Origin: Copromyces sp. CBS 386.78
Lineage: Eukaryota > Ascomycota > Sordariomycetes > Sordariales > Sordariaceae
Length of the DNA stretch: 64,000 nucleotides
Assembly: GCA_030685235.1 (NCBI GenBank)
Contig: MU839236.1
Coordinates: forward strand, 34,304-98,303
Direction of reading: 5' to 3'
A program made the position numbers and the translations under genes. Within the stretch, counting starts at the first letter, position 1, and every line of letters starts with the position of its first letter. The notes beneath the pieces were generated by a model. It was not told the DNA's origin. It did not search any database and saw nothing but the letters and a program-made list of their open reading frames with translations. Shown here in pieces: positions 48,201-60,507 of the stretch.

Positions 48201-50630
48201 TGCTACTACTGGTTATTATGAAACTCAACGTCTGGGGATTTTGATCACAACACAAGATGACGCTAAAGATGACAGAATTTAAAGCAATTGGCCAATGGAT
48301 GGCCTGCTTGTATTCAGTCTTTACGGATCACATTCAAAGGATCGCTAGTGTAGTTTCGGGGTCTACAGGGCAAACAAACCGTGATAGCTCAACTCCACGA
48401 TGTTCCCCCCACGGCGCACCGTCCCTCCCGGCGCTGCTCCCGTCTCCGTTCGGTCTTCCATCACTCCGCCCCCTCGCCAAGTACAGTACGTGTAAGACAG
48501 GACCCCTATTCTAGTTTCACTTTTCTTTTTGTGATGGTTTGTTGTTTTGTTGCCCTTATCCATATTTGGTTGATAAGCATTACAACTGTCTGTCGGTCTC
48601 AAGCGGAACCGGACTGCAGATTGAACATCGCTGGTACATGGATGAAGCGATGCATGAGACGGGATGACACAAGATGCGCCTGCCGTTCCCGCGCCGCCTG
48701 CCGCCAGCGTGCCTTTCCGCTTGCCGCTTGCCGCTTGCTTCCCGCCTCTTTCCACTTCGGTTCCAAATCCCCAACTTCATCCGACCGACTACATCCAAAC
48801 CCACCACTCCCGCCTTTCTCTTCCCGAAAACATCACTGAAGACACAACTGAAGAAACGGAGGAGGATGGGAAAGCACCGTCTTCTTCTCTCGCGGTCCTC
48901 GAAGTCGTGATACGGGGAAGAGGAAGAGGAAGAGGAAGATATAAATTGACTAGGGAGATGGTCATCACCTCGTTCCTATATTGGTGGTCATATACCTTAC
49001 CTTCCCCTTCAAGGCCCTCCAAGCCTTAGTTTCATCCCCTTCATGCACTCAACCACCCGAATTCGCACGTGCCATCTCCAGTCCCTTTCCTGGAACAGTT
49101 TTCGGGGAGAGATGGATCGTTCAACGGTTCGGGACTTTTTTTGTTAAGGTAGGTAAACGGACTTTTTCTATACGAGGGAAGAGACGAGCTGCTTCAGTTC
49201 GAACTTCGAAGGGAGATGAGAGCGTAGAAGTGTTATAATGCTGCCCGGAATTCGAAGTGGGTCGACTTGGTATCGGAACGGACTTGGACGGCGGAAGGCG
49301 AGAAGGCGTTGCCTGTCGGACTGGGTCCAAGTATTTATTGCCAACCACTTGACTACCTAGTATAAACAGTCCAAGAAAGGCTCTCGTTATCATTCTCGTT
49401 GCGTGTAGACTTGTGTTGTCGAAATGGCCGGGGTTGAATAGCAAAAAGGCAAAGGTCTCTTGTCTGTCTTCTCTGAGCGAACAGGCAGCAGTTTTCTGTT
49501 AAGGCAAACATGCTTTTAGCGGCGTGATTAGCAGCCTTTAGCGGGTAGCACCCTAACACTTGTTCTGTTCTCCGTCGCATGGACTGAAAGGTGGAGACAG
49601 GTGGCCAAAGCGCGCAGCACGACAGGACAGCCATCGCAGGTGGGCGGGCGAAGTGAGCGCATCAACTCTCCCCGTCCTTGTCTGAAGAGCAATGCATTAT
49701 AAAGACCTTATGCTTGATGTTACTGTTATGGTGCCGCGAAAGGCATTGGATTGTAGGTCGGTGAGCGAAGTCCATGCCCCTAGGTGTGTGATGGTGAAGC
49801 GGGGTGCCCTTCTGTACCCCATCCCCCGCCCATCGTGCCGTGTCCACTATGCCCGCTGTAAACAGAAAGCTCCAACAGAGGCACCTCTAGGAATGTACCT
49901 CGAAGATTCCGCTGGGTCCATCTCCATCATTCTATATGTCCACACCGTTAAAATCATGTTTTGGCTAGCTTGAAATCATGTCTTCTTAGAGAAGGCAAGA
50001 GCAAATTTGGCTTGCTCTTGATGGGTGGGAATCCGTGGTTGAGTGTCCTTTGAGGGTGTACTTGCCCCCCCTCGGTACTCACCATCACTCCCGTCGAGAT
50101 CGCAGGACACTGCACCGGCCGACCTTGTGTGTACAAGCTTGCTCTATATTCTGAGCCGACAGCCCATTCAAGACGTTTAACCTCCTATTCCTTCTCCTTG
50201 ATTTTTGTCCTCAAAAAGTTACTGAGCTTGTGTTCTTGCTTCTTTGCCGTGTTCGAGGTGCTGATGCGTGGTCCTTTTGGCGGCGCGGAGCGTTGTATGA
50301 GCGGGGGGGCTTGCAGCTGATATGATTCAGGACTGTCGTCAGGTCGGGTGTGCCCAAGACAGCCTGTTTGTTGCTGTTCAATGGCCACTAAAAGATTGAT
50401 TTACACGTCTTGTATTTGGAAATAGAGATTTTCTAACCGCGTTGAATGCCATGGCTTGTCTGTACCAGACTGCAATGGGAACCGAGAAGACGCAGAAGTT
50501 GATGAACATCATGCTACAGTGAAATATTCTATGTGAAGATAATGAAAAAGCACCTCAATTACCTCTAGTATCCAGAATCGTGTAATATGCCCCCTTCTTC
50601 CACAACAAAACCTCTCGAAATCTCCTTTAC
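42257..50630. other. 8.4-kb stretch without a supported gene
   Basis: Both strands carry many frames of 60-240 codons, the longest 45044-45775 (+), but none has domain-like or conserved-looking sequence and none joins plausibly by splicing. Base composition is normal and there is no sign of RIP. A 9-nt unit (TTTCGAGTA) is repeated three times at 42397-42423, in the CDC25 leader or promoter. No tRNA or 5S rRNA boxes were seen. Confidence 0.5.
42397..42423. repeat. 9-nt tandem repeat, three units
   Basis: TTTCGAGTA occurs three times head to tail, 141-167 bases upstream of the CDC25 start codon. Confidence 0.85.
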
Positions 50631-53600
50631 TTAAGACGATTCGTCTTCCTCATCCACCTCCCCATACATCTCATCATCCGACGCCACTGAAAGCCAGGCT
50701 GGCCGACCTTTGCCCTTCCCTTCGGGCTCCTCATCAATAATTGTCGTGCTCCGGTTATCCTCAATCCTCTCCACAAACTTGTCGACGTTCTTTGCAAGCT
50801 CAGGATATATCTCCATTCCCACTTCCTTTTTCAAATCAAGGAACTTGGACCAAGCGGAGCCTTTGATTCTCCATTTCGGGTACTCCATAATCAAGATCAA
50901 GAAGGGTGCGCGCTTCTCACTCCCATACCACAGCTCTGATGCGAGGCGCTCGACGTCACCGAACACCGGGTTGCCCGTGGAAAGTAGCAGGTCTATAGCT
51001 AATCCGACTTTAGCCATGACGTTCTTGGTGGTTTTAGTCGACACTGTATCCAGAATAGTCCACACACATGTCTCGTCTGCCTCATCAACATGACCGTTGT
51101 TCAGAAGATATTTGATCGTATCCAAGGGGCCAGAGACCGCTCTGCAGGCTAATCGAAGGAGGCCGACGTCCATGTCCACCTTTCCAGATGACTTCATAAT
51201 ACGTAATGCCTGAGTTCTCCCCGCGGCAGCTGCCATTTGTGCGGGTGTCCCCTGTCCGTTGAATGTTGTGTTTGTTTCAATGCCGTCTTGATGCAGAAGC
51301 AGAGTGATTATGTCAATGTTCCCCTTTTCCACTGCAGCATGTAGAGGTGTCATTCGACCGCGACCCTCCTTGGAATTTATATTCGCTCCTCTTTGCATCA
51401 ATAGCTTGCAGATTTCCAAATGTCCTCTGAGGGCTGCGATATGTAGTGGCCTAAAACCGTCTGGCCGCCGGGAGATATTGACGTCGGCACCATTGGAAGT
51501 TAAAAATTCACAAACTTCCAGATGACCATATTTTGCTGCTTTTTTGAGTGGTACTCCATAGCCGATGTTGATGGACGCGCCATTGGAAATCAATAAAGCG
51601 CATATTTCTTTATGGCCCATGCCAGCGGCGAGGCTAAGTGGGTATTCCGAATATCTGCCCCTCCAGGTAGATCTGCAGGGTCTGTCTACTTCTTTCTCTG
51701 TCCCGTCGATTTCCAGAAGCTGCTTAACTCTCTCGATGTCGCCTCTTTTACATGCTTCGGGGAGGATGGTCTCGTTAGAGTTACCGGAAAAGCTGGATGA
51801 AAGATCCAACTTGGGAAATGTGTTTGCGTCGTCTTCCTGGGCATGCCACTTCCCATTATGCTTTTGAAGGTCGTCTTCCGTGCTGAATCCAAGTTTGAAT
51901 CCCACAATGCAGTCTTCATATGCACACCGATACGGAAATTCGTGCTGGTCGATGTGCTTTTGTCGGTCCGCCTGACTCATAAGATCTCCCTTGAAGAAGT
52001 CACACCAGGGTTTTGAGCACTTATATGACGTCTTGGGCCCGTGGAGATTGACAAAGACTCTTTGCTTTTCCACAGTGAAGGCTTCAAAGTCGAGTTGGGC
52101 GATCTTTTGGCGAAGAGACTCTGTTCGGATGTCTATACTGAAGTAAGAGTTGCGTTCTCGGCCGTGTGTTGGGAGGTGCTTTTTGATTGCTTCAGCAAGC
52201 TGCGCATAGGTTCCTGCTTGAAGGAGCTCTGCCATCTTTTCTCGATCTCCGTAGGACTTGAGGAAGACTAGGGCGAGGTTGAAAATCTCCTGGCACTTGT
52301 TCCCGCTCGACATTGGGTCAAGGGATTTGACGCAATCGAGGAGATGGTCGAACCAGTACTGGACCGTGTAGTCTTGCAAGGCGTAGTACCCATTTTTGGC
52401 ATGCAGCAGCACATCTTCCTCCGAAACGCCGAGAGTGAATGGCGGCGATGTGAGATATTTAAAGCAGAATGCCGAGAGCTTCAACTGCTGCTCATGGATG
52501 TTCACTCTGTTCTTCCGTATGAGAAATCTGTTTGATGTGATGAATTAGCCAACGTTGAGGTCAGGAGTATTGAGGAGAAGGTGAGAACTTACTCGCGAGC
52601 AGTTTCGTGTACAAGTACAATCTCGTCCTCCGGTCCATTGTAATTCTTGTTGGCTGAATTCGAATCCAGGAAAGAGCTACAAAGCTCCTTGTAGCTCACG
52701 ACAATACATCTCTTGTAGACCGCTTCCCCTTCTGATGCATTGATGCAGAAGAAGGCCTGTATTTCTCTCCAGAAGAGCGTCCGCTTGCAGCCTATGACGT
52801 AGCTCAAGATTTCGCTTGCAATCGCCCTTCTCACTCGGGCAGACTTCTCGAACACACGTTCGTCGACCTTCTTGTACCTGCGGTGGGTTAGCTATGTCCC
52901 ATTCATGGTCATACGGTCCAGTTCTGTCGCCAAGGGTATCATGGTCATACGGTCCAGTTCTGTCGCCAAGGGTATTATGGGGACTTACGCTTCCTCCAAG
53001 TTGTCGGGGAACACTTCCGGCTTTAGTTCCTTCTCCAAGTGTTCAACCGATGGTTGTGCAAGAAGATGTTGGAGGACTACCTTTGCATAGAGAAACATTC
53101 CTACGCGATCCAAGTCAGGAAATTGGCGGTCAACAGACGATAGTGAGATTGGATGTAACCTACCTTTGGCTCCATCGGAAACGAGTTTCGCGATTGTGTT
53201 TTTTAGTGACGGTTCCGCGTTGAAATCTCTGCGTATTTCCTCGGCAACCTTTTGGCAATACTCCGTTATGTCGTGGTGATGCTCAGTTGCTGTGTCAAGA
53301 GATATTGACGGTTGGGAAGACAAGAGTCTGTCCGTGACATTGTCTCTTTGGCCGGCAAGCATAACTCTCAGCCCGAGGACAGATTGAACCAAGCCGAGAA
53401 GCCACTCGATGATGTTTCTTTCCTCATCACTCTGGCATTCATCTAGCCCGTCCAGGACCAAGTACGTCATGTGAGTCCCTACAGCTTTGCGGACAAGATC
53501 CTGCAGCACACTCGTAGAGTCGAGTCTGAGTCTGTCGTTCCCTGACATATTGGTGATTGAATCGGTTAGGTCGGGGTTTTGGTCAATGAGCTGGTACAGA

Positions 53601-54894
53601 AGTGCGCGCAGGAGATTGTCGAAGGTGCCCCTGGACGTATTCTCGTTGTCTTGAGAGTGGCGGAAGTAAAAAAAGGCCACAGCAACCCCAGCCGGCTTGC
53701 TATCCAGTAATTTTTCAATGACAGTGGACATCAAGGTGCTTTTTCCTGTGCTGTTTGTCAGTTAAGTTCCCATAGTGACAATTTATTTCTAGGTATAGAA
53801 TACTCACCACCACCAGGTTTCCCGTGAACGTAGAGTACCCTGCTCCCAGAAATATTGCTTTTATGCCACGCTCGATATCCGGGACTTGCAAAGACCCACT
53901 CCCCTGAGTTGGCGGCTCGTTTTTGCAAGATTCGCTGGTGGTCCCGCAGGTAGTTCGGGGGGTTTAATCTCTTCTTGATTAGCTCCTTCCGCTGTTCATG
54001 CTTCAGGTCTTCCAGTAGCGTATTCGTCCTGGCTTGTTCTTTGCCATTTGCTTTGATCTCATCAAGTGCATGGTGGATCTCAAAGAGGGATGCCGACGCC
54101 TTTTCGCTCTCCAGAAGCGCTCTGCGGCTATCAAGACTCTGGAGGATAGGACCGAACTTTGAGTCAAATCTTTTCCAGGCAGCGTCGAAGAGCATCTTCC
54201 AGTCTGTAATAGCGTTAGAGCTGTGTCAGCTTCATGGAAAGAAAAGGGGTTTGCAGTAGCGTACTCGATCGTGTGAAAACTTTGATAGCTTGTTCGTTGA
54301 AGTTGAGGATGTCAGAGTAATAGTCCTCGAGCACTTTTGCCAAGGGTGGATGGCTTTGAAAGGCTTCTTTGTATCGACCCAGGCCAGAAATGCTGGAAGC
54401 AATCTTCCCATACGCCTCCAGTAGCTTGTTGAGTGAATCGAGGTGGGTTTTTGCAAGCTATGGAGGGCCAGGCGTACGGTCAGTTCAGGCTAGGGCAAAC
54501 CTACATCTTAGGCAGAGTCGGCAGAGGTACTCACCCCAAGAAGGAATTTGATGGGACCCTGTGATCAGAGAGTCAGTGGAACGAATGAACTTGGAGGTGC
54601 TAGCGTAAACTGAATATCAGGCCACAATACCCAGATGAAGCATATGAAATCACATGCGTTGGTGAAAACCTCAATGACCGTTCCCAGCTGGGTCATTGCC
54701 TCAATAAAGGGCTCGAGCCGCTGCAGATGGCGGAGTTTTCCTTGTGGTCCCTGCTCATGTTGAATCGTGTCTGCCAGTAGTCGAACATCTTCCAGTGTGC
54801 AGATTGAAAACTGCTGGGCAAGGCTTGGGTCGAGACCCTTCTTGAATTTGGTCAGGGCACGTGTAAACCCGTCTGGTTGTTGCGACTGTGCCAT
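50631..54894 (-). CDS. NLR-like protein: DUF7708-type helices, NACHT NTPase, C2H2-like fingers, ankyrin repeats
   Basis: Eight exons: 54894-54631, 54558-54535, 54457-54265, 54203-53808, 53745-53164, 53100-52989, 52877-52593 and 52527-50631; 1250 aa. Residues about 60-170 (LQRLEPFIEAMTQLGTVIEV, CDFICFIWGPIKFLLGLAK) match the fungal DUF7708 helical domain. A NACHT-type NTPase follows: Walker A GKPGGGKST at 288-296 (split by an intron) and Walker B YLVLDGLDEC at 387-396. Two C2H2-like fingers lie at 788-847 (CSKPWC..HIDQH; CAYEDC..HNGKWH). Ankyrin repeats run from about 876 to 1100 (PLHIAALRGHLEICKLLMQRGANIN). The tail is acidic. This architecture is that of fungal STAND/NLR proteins linked to non-self recognition; the ligand is unknown. 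All seven introns are GT..AG and keep phase. Confidence 0.88.
52903..52974. repeat. exact 36-bp tandem duplication inside an NLR intron
   Basis: The 36-nt unit starting TCATGGTCATACGG at 52903-52938 is repeated without change at 52939-52974, within the sixth intron of the NLR gene. Perfect identity implies a recent event. Confidence 0.95.
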
Positions 54895-55838
54895 GGTTCG
54901 ATGTGAATGGCGGCACAACAGTGAACTTGAAAGCGAAGACGCTGTCGGTCGAACTCTTGCTGAAAGCCCACGACTGAACAGACAACATGAAGGTGACTTC
55001 CAGAGACTGGGCGTATCCGAGGGGAAAGGGCGAAGAACTTATTGGATTTGGGCTGAGTAGTACCCTAAGCAATGTGTGAAGAGCGGAAGCTGCTTCCAGG
55101 CGTGAGGCGAAGTAGACAGACCGATGGCAGAGTCGGCTTTCTCGTTCTCCAATGACTGTCAAAGTGTGGAAGGTGGACTGGAGACCGGGCATGACGGGAT
55201 GTCGTGGCGTATGAGCGTGTCATCACAACGGAACTGCCACACTGCTCATACCCCTCATAAGGCTCGTACCTTCCCGCCCATGGTTGAAGGTAGGCAGACT
55301 GCGACCAACACTGTTTGGCGATTTGCTAGAATTGGGGGCGCTAGCCTCCAAGCCACCGCCATCCACTTTCCCCCGCGTGGTGATTGGACACATGAACTCG
55401 TCCAAAGCCTGGCTGTGCTACAACCATCCGCTCTTTCTCCGTGCTGTGTGATAACCTGTTGGTGGGCCCCAGCCGCACTCTTGGCACAGTGGAGGCCATT
55501 CACAAACCGCCTGCCCATCGTGCACTCGTGCCCTGCCCACCGTTTCTAGACCTCCAGACCTTCCGCTCTCTCCTCTCCTCTCCATAGCATCATCAATCCA
55601 GCATTATCCATCGCTTGTTGTTCGTGATCTCACATAACCACCATTTGGGTCCGGTGGAAAAGCGACGAACAGCCTCCCATTTTGTCCCTTATCACCACGG
55701 ACCAAAATACCCGACTTCGCCGCGGTCTGACAATCAACTGCCCCTTCTTGTTTGTCCCACCTCGTTACAGTCCGATCGAAGTAGGGACAATTCTTCGTGA
55801 TGCATTAGTACCTGTGGGTACCTCTATCGAAGACGCCA
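54895..55838. other. divergent promoter region, NLR / SNF2
   Basis: About 0.94 kb between start codons facing away from each other. Small frames only; no gene recognised. Confidence 0.6.
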
Positions 55839-58800
55839 ATGTATTGTCAAGCAGCCACGACATCCAATCTCCCTATGGCCAAACGGCGCTTCTCGACAAC
55901 GTTCAGAGAAGGGGATGCGAGCAGTGGCCGGATCGAGATTTGTTATGGCGCCGTAAGTATACAATGGCGAACCCTTATCAACATTCCCGCAAGCTCAAAA
56001 GGCCTCTAAGCTTCAGACCTTTGGTTAACTGACCGCTCACATGACCGTGTCCTCAGCTGTTCGGCGGAAAAGCTCAATGTCTTGATGGCTTTGGAGCACT
56101 TACAAGCCAACTGCAACACATCAGCAACCATGTGTCGTTCGTCTCGTTTCCCGTGACAATATTCGGGGGCTTGTTCTGTTTATCGTCCCAAGACGGGAGA
56201 GCATTTGCTGTTGTTGACCAACGTACACAAAACTGGCTGAAAGCACTGGATCACATACCCGATGTCAGATTCGACGCACTTTTTGCCACCGGACCCCTGT
56301 TAAAACGGTGGAAGGGAGTCAAGAAAGGTGCAGTGCTGGACGGGATGTCAGTCAATGTTTTTGGTCCTCAAGACAAAGCTGCCGCAGATAATGCTGCCGA
56401 CAAATTAGCGCAGGTTTCCGCCTTCCTTCAACATCCAAGAGAACTGAGCCGGGAGGTTGTTTACTCCAACCCCCAGTGGTTGGTGTTGCCTGGCTATAGC
56501 AGAGAAATGAATGATCTCGTTGGAACCTATATCAACGACGACTCGTCATGGGCAGTCAGAGCAAGAGTTGCCAATGAGATCAACGGGATACTGGATTCAT
56601 TGGACGAGGTGCCTTCCGAGGAGGCACTCCGGTTGGTCCCTCCCCAAGGTTTGACTTCGAAGTTGAAGAGGTAGGGTTTCCTTCCCGCGTCTCCATTACG
56701 CACATATCATGATATTGCGCGCTAACGGAACGCAAAGGCACCAGGTACAAGCCGTCCTCTTCATCCTTAGACGAGAACCCGGAAACCGTTTCTTTCAGGC
56801 ATCAAATGCAGATGTCAGTCCTTCCATAGGAATTTCTCAAGCAAATCACGGTGGGCTCATTGCCGACGTGATGGGAATGGGCAAGTCACTTACAATTCTC
56901 ACAACAATCCTATGCACTCTGGAGGATGCTCGGAACTTTCCTCATTTCTCCTTCCAGTCGCAAAACGTCGCCGAACTAGATCAAAGAACACCGACACAAG
57001 CTACCCTGGTTGTTGTACCATCAGCGCGTGAGTTCCCGTTTACCCCCGTGTTCCGAACTTGCGCTGACCGTTCGAAGAGCTTATGTATAACTGGCCAGCA
57101 GAGATAGAGAGGTAACTTACACCGAACAGCACATAACTCCAAGTCACGGGTTCCTTGATTACGAGCTAATGGGAAGTACGCACCTCTAGACACATGCCCG
57201 GGGCCTTGAAATTCGTTTTGTTCCATGGCCAAAGTCGACCTAAGAACCCCGAGTCGCTAGTGTCAACTGATGTGGTTCTTACAACATACGGAACGCTTGC
57301 TGCTGATCATAAGAGGGCTGGCTTGCTTCAGAAAATGACATGGTATCGAGTTGTTCTGGACGAAGGTTAGATTTGAATCTCCCACTGGAGTGCATGTGGC
57401 CATCATAACATGGTAATGTAGGTATCTCCTGCTGATGAGACAATAGCACATTGGATTCGAAATCCATCCTCTCAGCAATTCCGAGCGGCTGCCAGTCTTA
57501 GCACCAATCGGCGGTGGTGCTTGACTGGCACCCCCATACAAAACAAGCTGGACGACCTGGCATCTCTCGCCCAGTTCCTCCGCGTTTCGCCATATCCTGA
57601 CAGAAAGGCATTCCGGGAAAACATACTTGAATCTCTTGAAAAAGGGGACCAAGGATGTACTAACCCATTACGGTTCTATCTCCGCAAGAATTGTCTTCGT
57701 CGCACAGACAAGTGCCTCAACCTCCCAAACTCATCCGAGACGACTGTCTATTTGCAACTCTCAAATGACGAGCAGGAGGCATATGACTGGATTCTTAGCA
57801 CTGCGAGACGTGCACTAGATGATATTGTCAGTAGCGCCGACAAAACCAAACAGTCCAAAAACCAGAAGGTCACCGTGCTATTCACAGCTCTTACAAGACT
57901 GCGTAGTCTATGCGACCTCGGAACGCTGCCGCCTATACAGTCCTCTTCGGGCAACTCTGGACAATCAACCGAGGATTCCGACATGCTGTGTGAACTATGT
58001 TCATCGCAAGATGCGGATGGATCTCTGCTATTGAAGGATGAACCTTTCTGTCCCGATTGCTCGCGACCACTTCGCTCTCAAAGATCCAAACCAGCAGAGA
58101 ACACTGGTTACCTCACGCCAACAAGTCTGCCAGGCGTTGCTGAAGATCGCGCAACAAGCCCCTTCATCCTGTCCATGGACAGTGGCCACTCCACAAAGCT
58201 CTTGAAGGTCAGAGACAACGTGCTCGAAATCCTACAAGCGCAGCCTGACACCAAGCAGTAAGTTTCTTGTCGCAGGCAGCACTTCGACTCAGCTAATCAG
58301 CCAGTCTGATCTTCTCCTCTTGGACATCATCCCTTGGCTATCTCGCCCAGCTTATGCAGCAAATTCCCTACGCTAAGATCGACGGACAGACCAGCAACGC
58401 AGAGCGCTTGGGACATATCAAGGCTTTCCAGGAAGGATCTCAAATCCCTGTCCTCCTCATGTCTATCGGAACAGGGGCAGTTGGGTACGTACCTAGTCAC
58501 TCATCTCGCTTCGTTCACCTCGCATTTCCCTTTCCTTACCCCCACGTATATCCTTTCCAGTTTCCACTCCTGCTTCCTTCGTCATGCTTCATGTGACAGT
58601 GCTAACACTTCGTCTACCTCCAAAGCCTCACCCTCACCGCGGCAAGCCATGTCCACATCGTCGAACCACAATGGAACCCCTCAGTCGAAGACCAGGCAAT
58701 CGGCCGTGCACATCGTATGGGCCAGACAAAGGAAGTCGTCGTGACGAGATACATCATGCAAGGAACTGTCGAGCAGGTACGTGTAGCACCAAAAACGACA

Positions 58801-59111
58801 TCCAACGACAACCGGAAGGAAGCATCGAAAGAATGGAAAGAACAGAAGCAACGGACAGCTAACACCAAACAACCTACCTAACAAAAAGAGCATCCTCTCC
58901 CTGCAAAAGAAGAAGAAAAACATCGCCAGGTTCACCTTTGACAGCGGTGATGCGATGGACGAGAAACTTGATGTAAGCCGGCTCCATGCTCCCCCTCCGT
59001 CCGTTCTTCAGTTGCTGGTGACTGGAATCAAGCTGACACCGCTTTTTTTGTTCTTTGCGACGCTTGCAGGACTTCAAGTTCGTGCTGGACTTGGATGCCA
59101 AACTCTACTAG
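55839..59111 (+). CDS. SNF2-family ATPase, HLTF/Rad5-like
   Basis: Ten exons: 55839-55952, 56057-56670, 56738-57027, 57078-57111, 57190-57365, 57447-58257, 58305-58484, 58626-58776, 58889-58972 and 59070-59111; about 831 aa. Walker A is GMGKS at 289-293 in GGLIADVMGMGKSLT. The DEAH box at 408-411 is completed by splicing (VVLDEAHWIRNP). CLTGTPIQNK follows, and helicase-C motifs are SLGYLAQLM, KIDGQTSNAERL and IGRAHRMGQTKEVV. A four-cysteine cluster (591/594, 611/614) takes the place of the RING of Rad5/HLTF proteins but is too short for a full RING. The family remodels nucleosomes or branched DNA, and Sordariomycetes carry several extra copies. An in-frame stop lies just upstream of the first ATG; ATG 55875 (MAKRRFSTTF) is an equally good start. 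Confidence 0.85.
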
Positions 59112-59744
59112 CCACAAGGCTAAGCCGAGTGAAGCATGCCTCTTCCGGGGAAGGGTATTCCTAGCCTGAGGCGGATATCGGCATCGGGTACTTCGGTCCG
59201 AGCTGCATATATCAAGCCTGGTGCTGGCAAAATGTATAGAGCTTGAGGGGGCTTGGAAATTCTCTGTGATAAAGAGGTATTGGGTCGAGGAACTGGCAGT
59301 GGATGGACGAGAATCATTTTCTGTGGGAGTCGGATGTTTGTTAAGTCGCGGAACGTGCTCTAGGTAGGATTTCAGTGGTTAAGAAAGTTGATGGGGCTCG
59401 TGGCGCATCCGGAGTTTTCGGCGCTTGCGTAGCTTGGGCGGTTCAATCAATCCGTATATGAGTGCGGTTGTCACATTTCGAAATGAAGGAGAAGAAAGAA
59501 GGGAAGAGGGCGGAAGCAAAGAAAGACAAAATTCCCGTCGCCTGGCCCATACTACGCGACCCCGCTTCCTGACTCAGCTTGACCCTGTGTTCAGATAAAA
59601 TGACACCCAATCCCGCAAACCAATCACCCTCCGCCCGTCTGCCTTCTTTAGGTTACCTCCGCATTTACTACTACAAAACACAACAATATCTTTTCGTGGG
59701 GACAAGCACAAGCACAAGCACAAGCACAACTTGAAGCCGGCAAA
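59112..59744. other. intergenic region
   Basis: No gene recognised. It contains a TGACTCA (59569) and, just before the next start, a GCACAA hexamer run (about 59702-59729). Confidence 0.6.
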
Positions 59745-60476
59745 ATGGGTTGTCATTCTGCTTCTCAGACTGCATCCGACATAGTGCCGCAAACCCGCGA
59801 TGCACTGAGCCGCGAACCACACTTTTGCTTTTACGTCGGCACTCCAGACCTGCTCGAGCGCCGCAGCAAGGAAAAGGCATCAAACATTGTGACCTTTAAA
59901 GAACAGCAGCAGCAGCAGAATTCCTCCAAAGTCCTCGTCCTCCTCGACGGCTTCGACAAAACCCGCACCTTCTCCCCCGACGTCAACGATACCCTCGGCG
60001 TCGAATTCCACTGGCGCGACCCCACCTCCGATATGAGCTTCGTCTCGCCGCCACGCTACTACTTCGTCTTGGACCTTTGCGAGTCCAGCCGCCAACGCTT
60101 TCTTCCTTCGCTCATGTCCCTGCTCGGGCTGGCGCTGGGTCCGCAAACGGTACCCTCGCCACCAGATTTTGTCAGATATAAGGACTTCCTTGCCGCGCTG
60201 GACGCCATTGACGCGGACCCCACGGGCAAGGGTGATGTGGCGGCTAGTTTTGCCTCCAAATCGTTGGCGTCGGAGCTTCCACCACACTTGTCTCCGCTGC
60301 ACCCCGGCGGCGCGGACTCGGCCGTTATAAGGGAGTTCTTGCTCGTTTTGGCGGACAGAACGGTCTGGTCCACGTATGGTAGCATCAACAGCTCGGCGAG
60401 GAAGCAGTTTCTTGAGCTGGTGAAGATGCTCGCTTCTTCGGGGGGACCGCCACTGCCACTACCACTACCTGAGACC

Positions 60477-60507
<31 letters not shown>

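Noticed and set aside
55682..56032. 116-codon frame proposed as the first exon of the SNF2 gene
   Set aside because: A different frame starting at 55839 or 55875 reads into IEICYGA and splices in phase to LFGGKAQCLDGFGAL, which matches the expected N-terminal sequence of the family.
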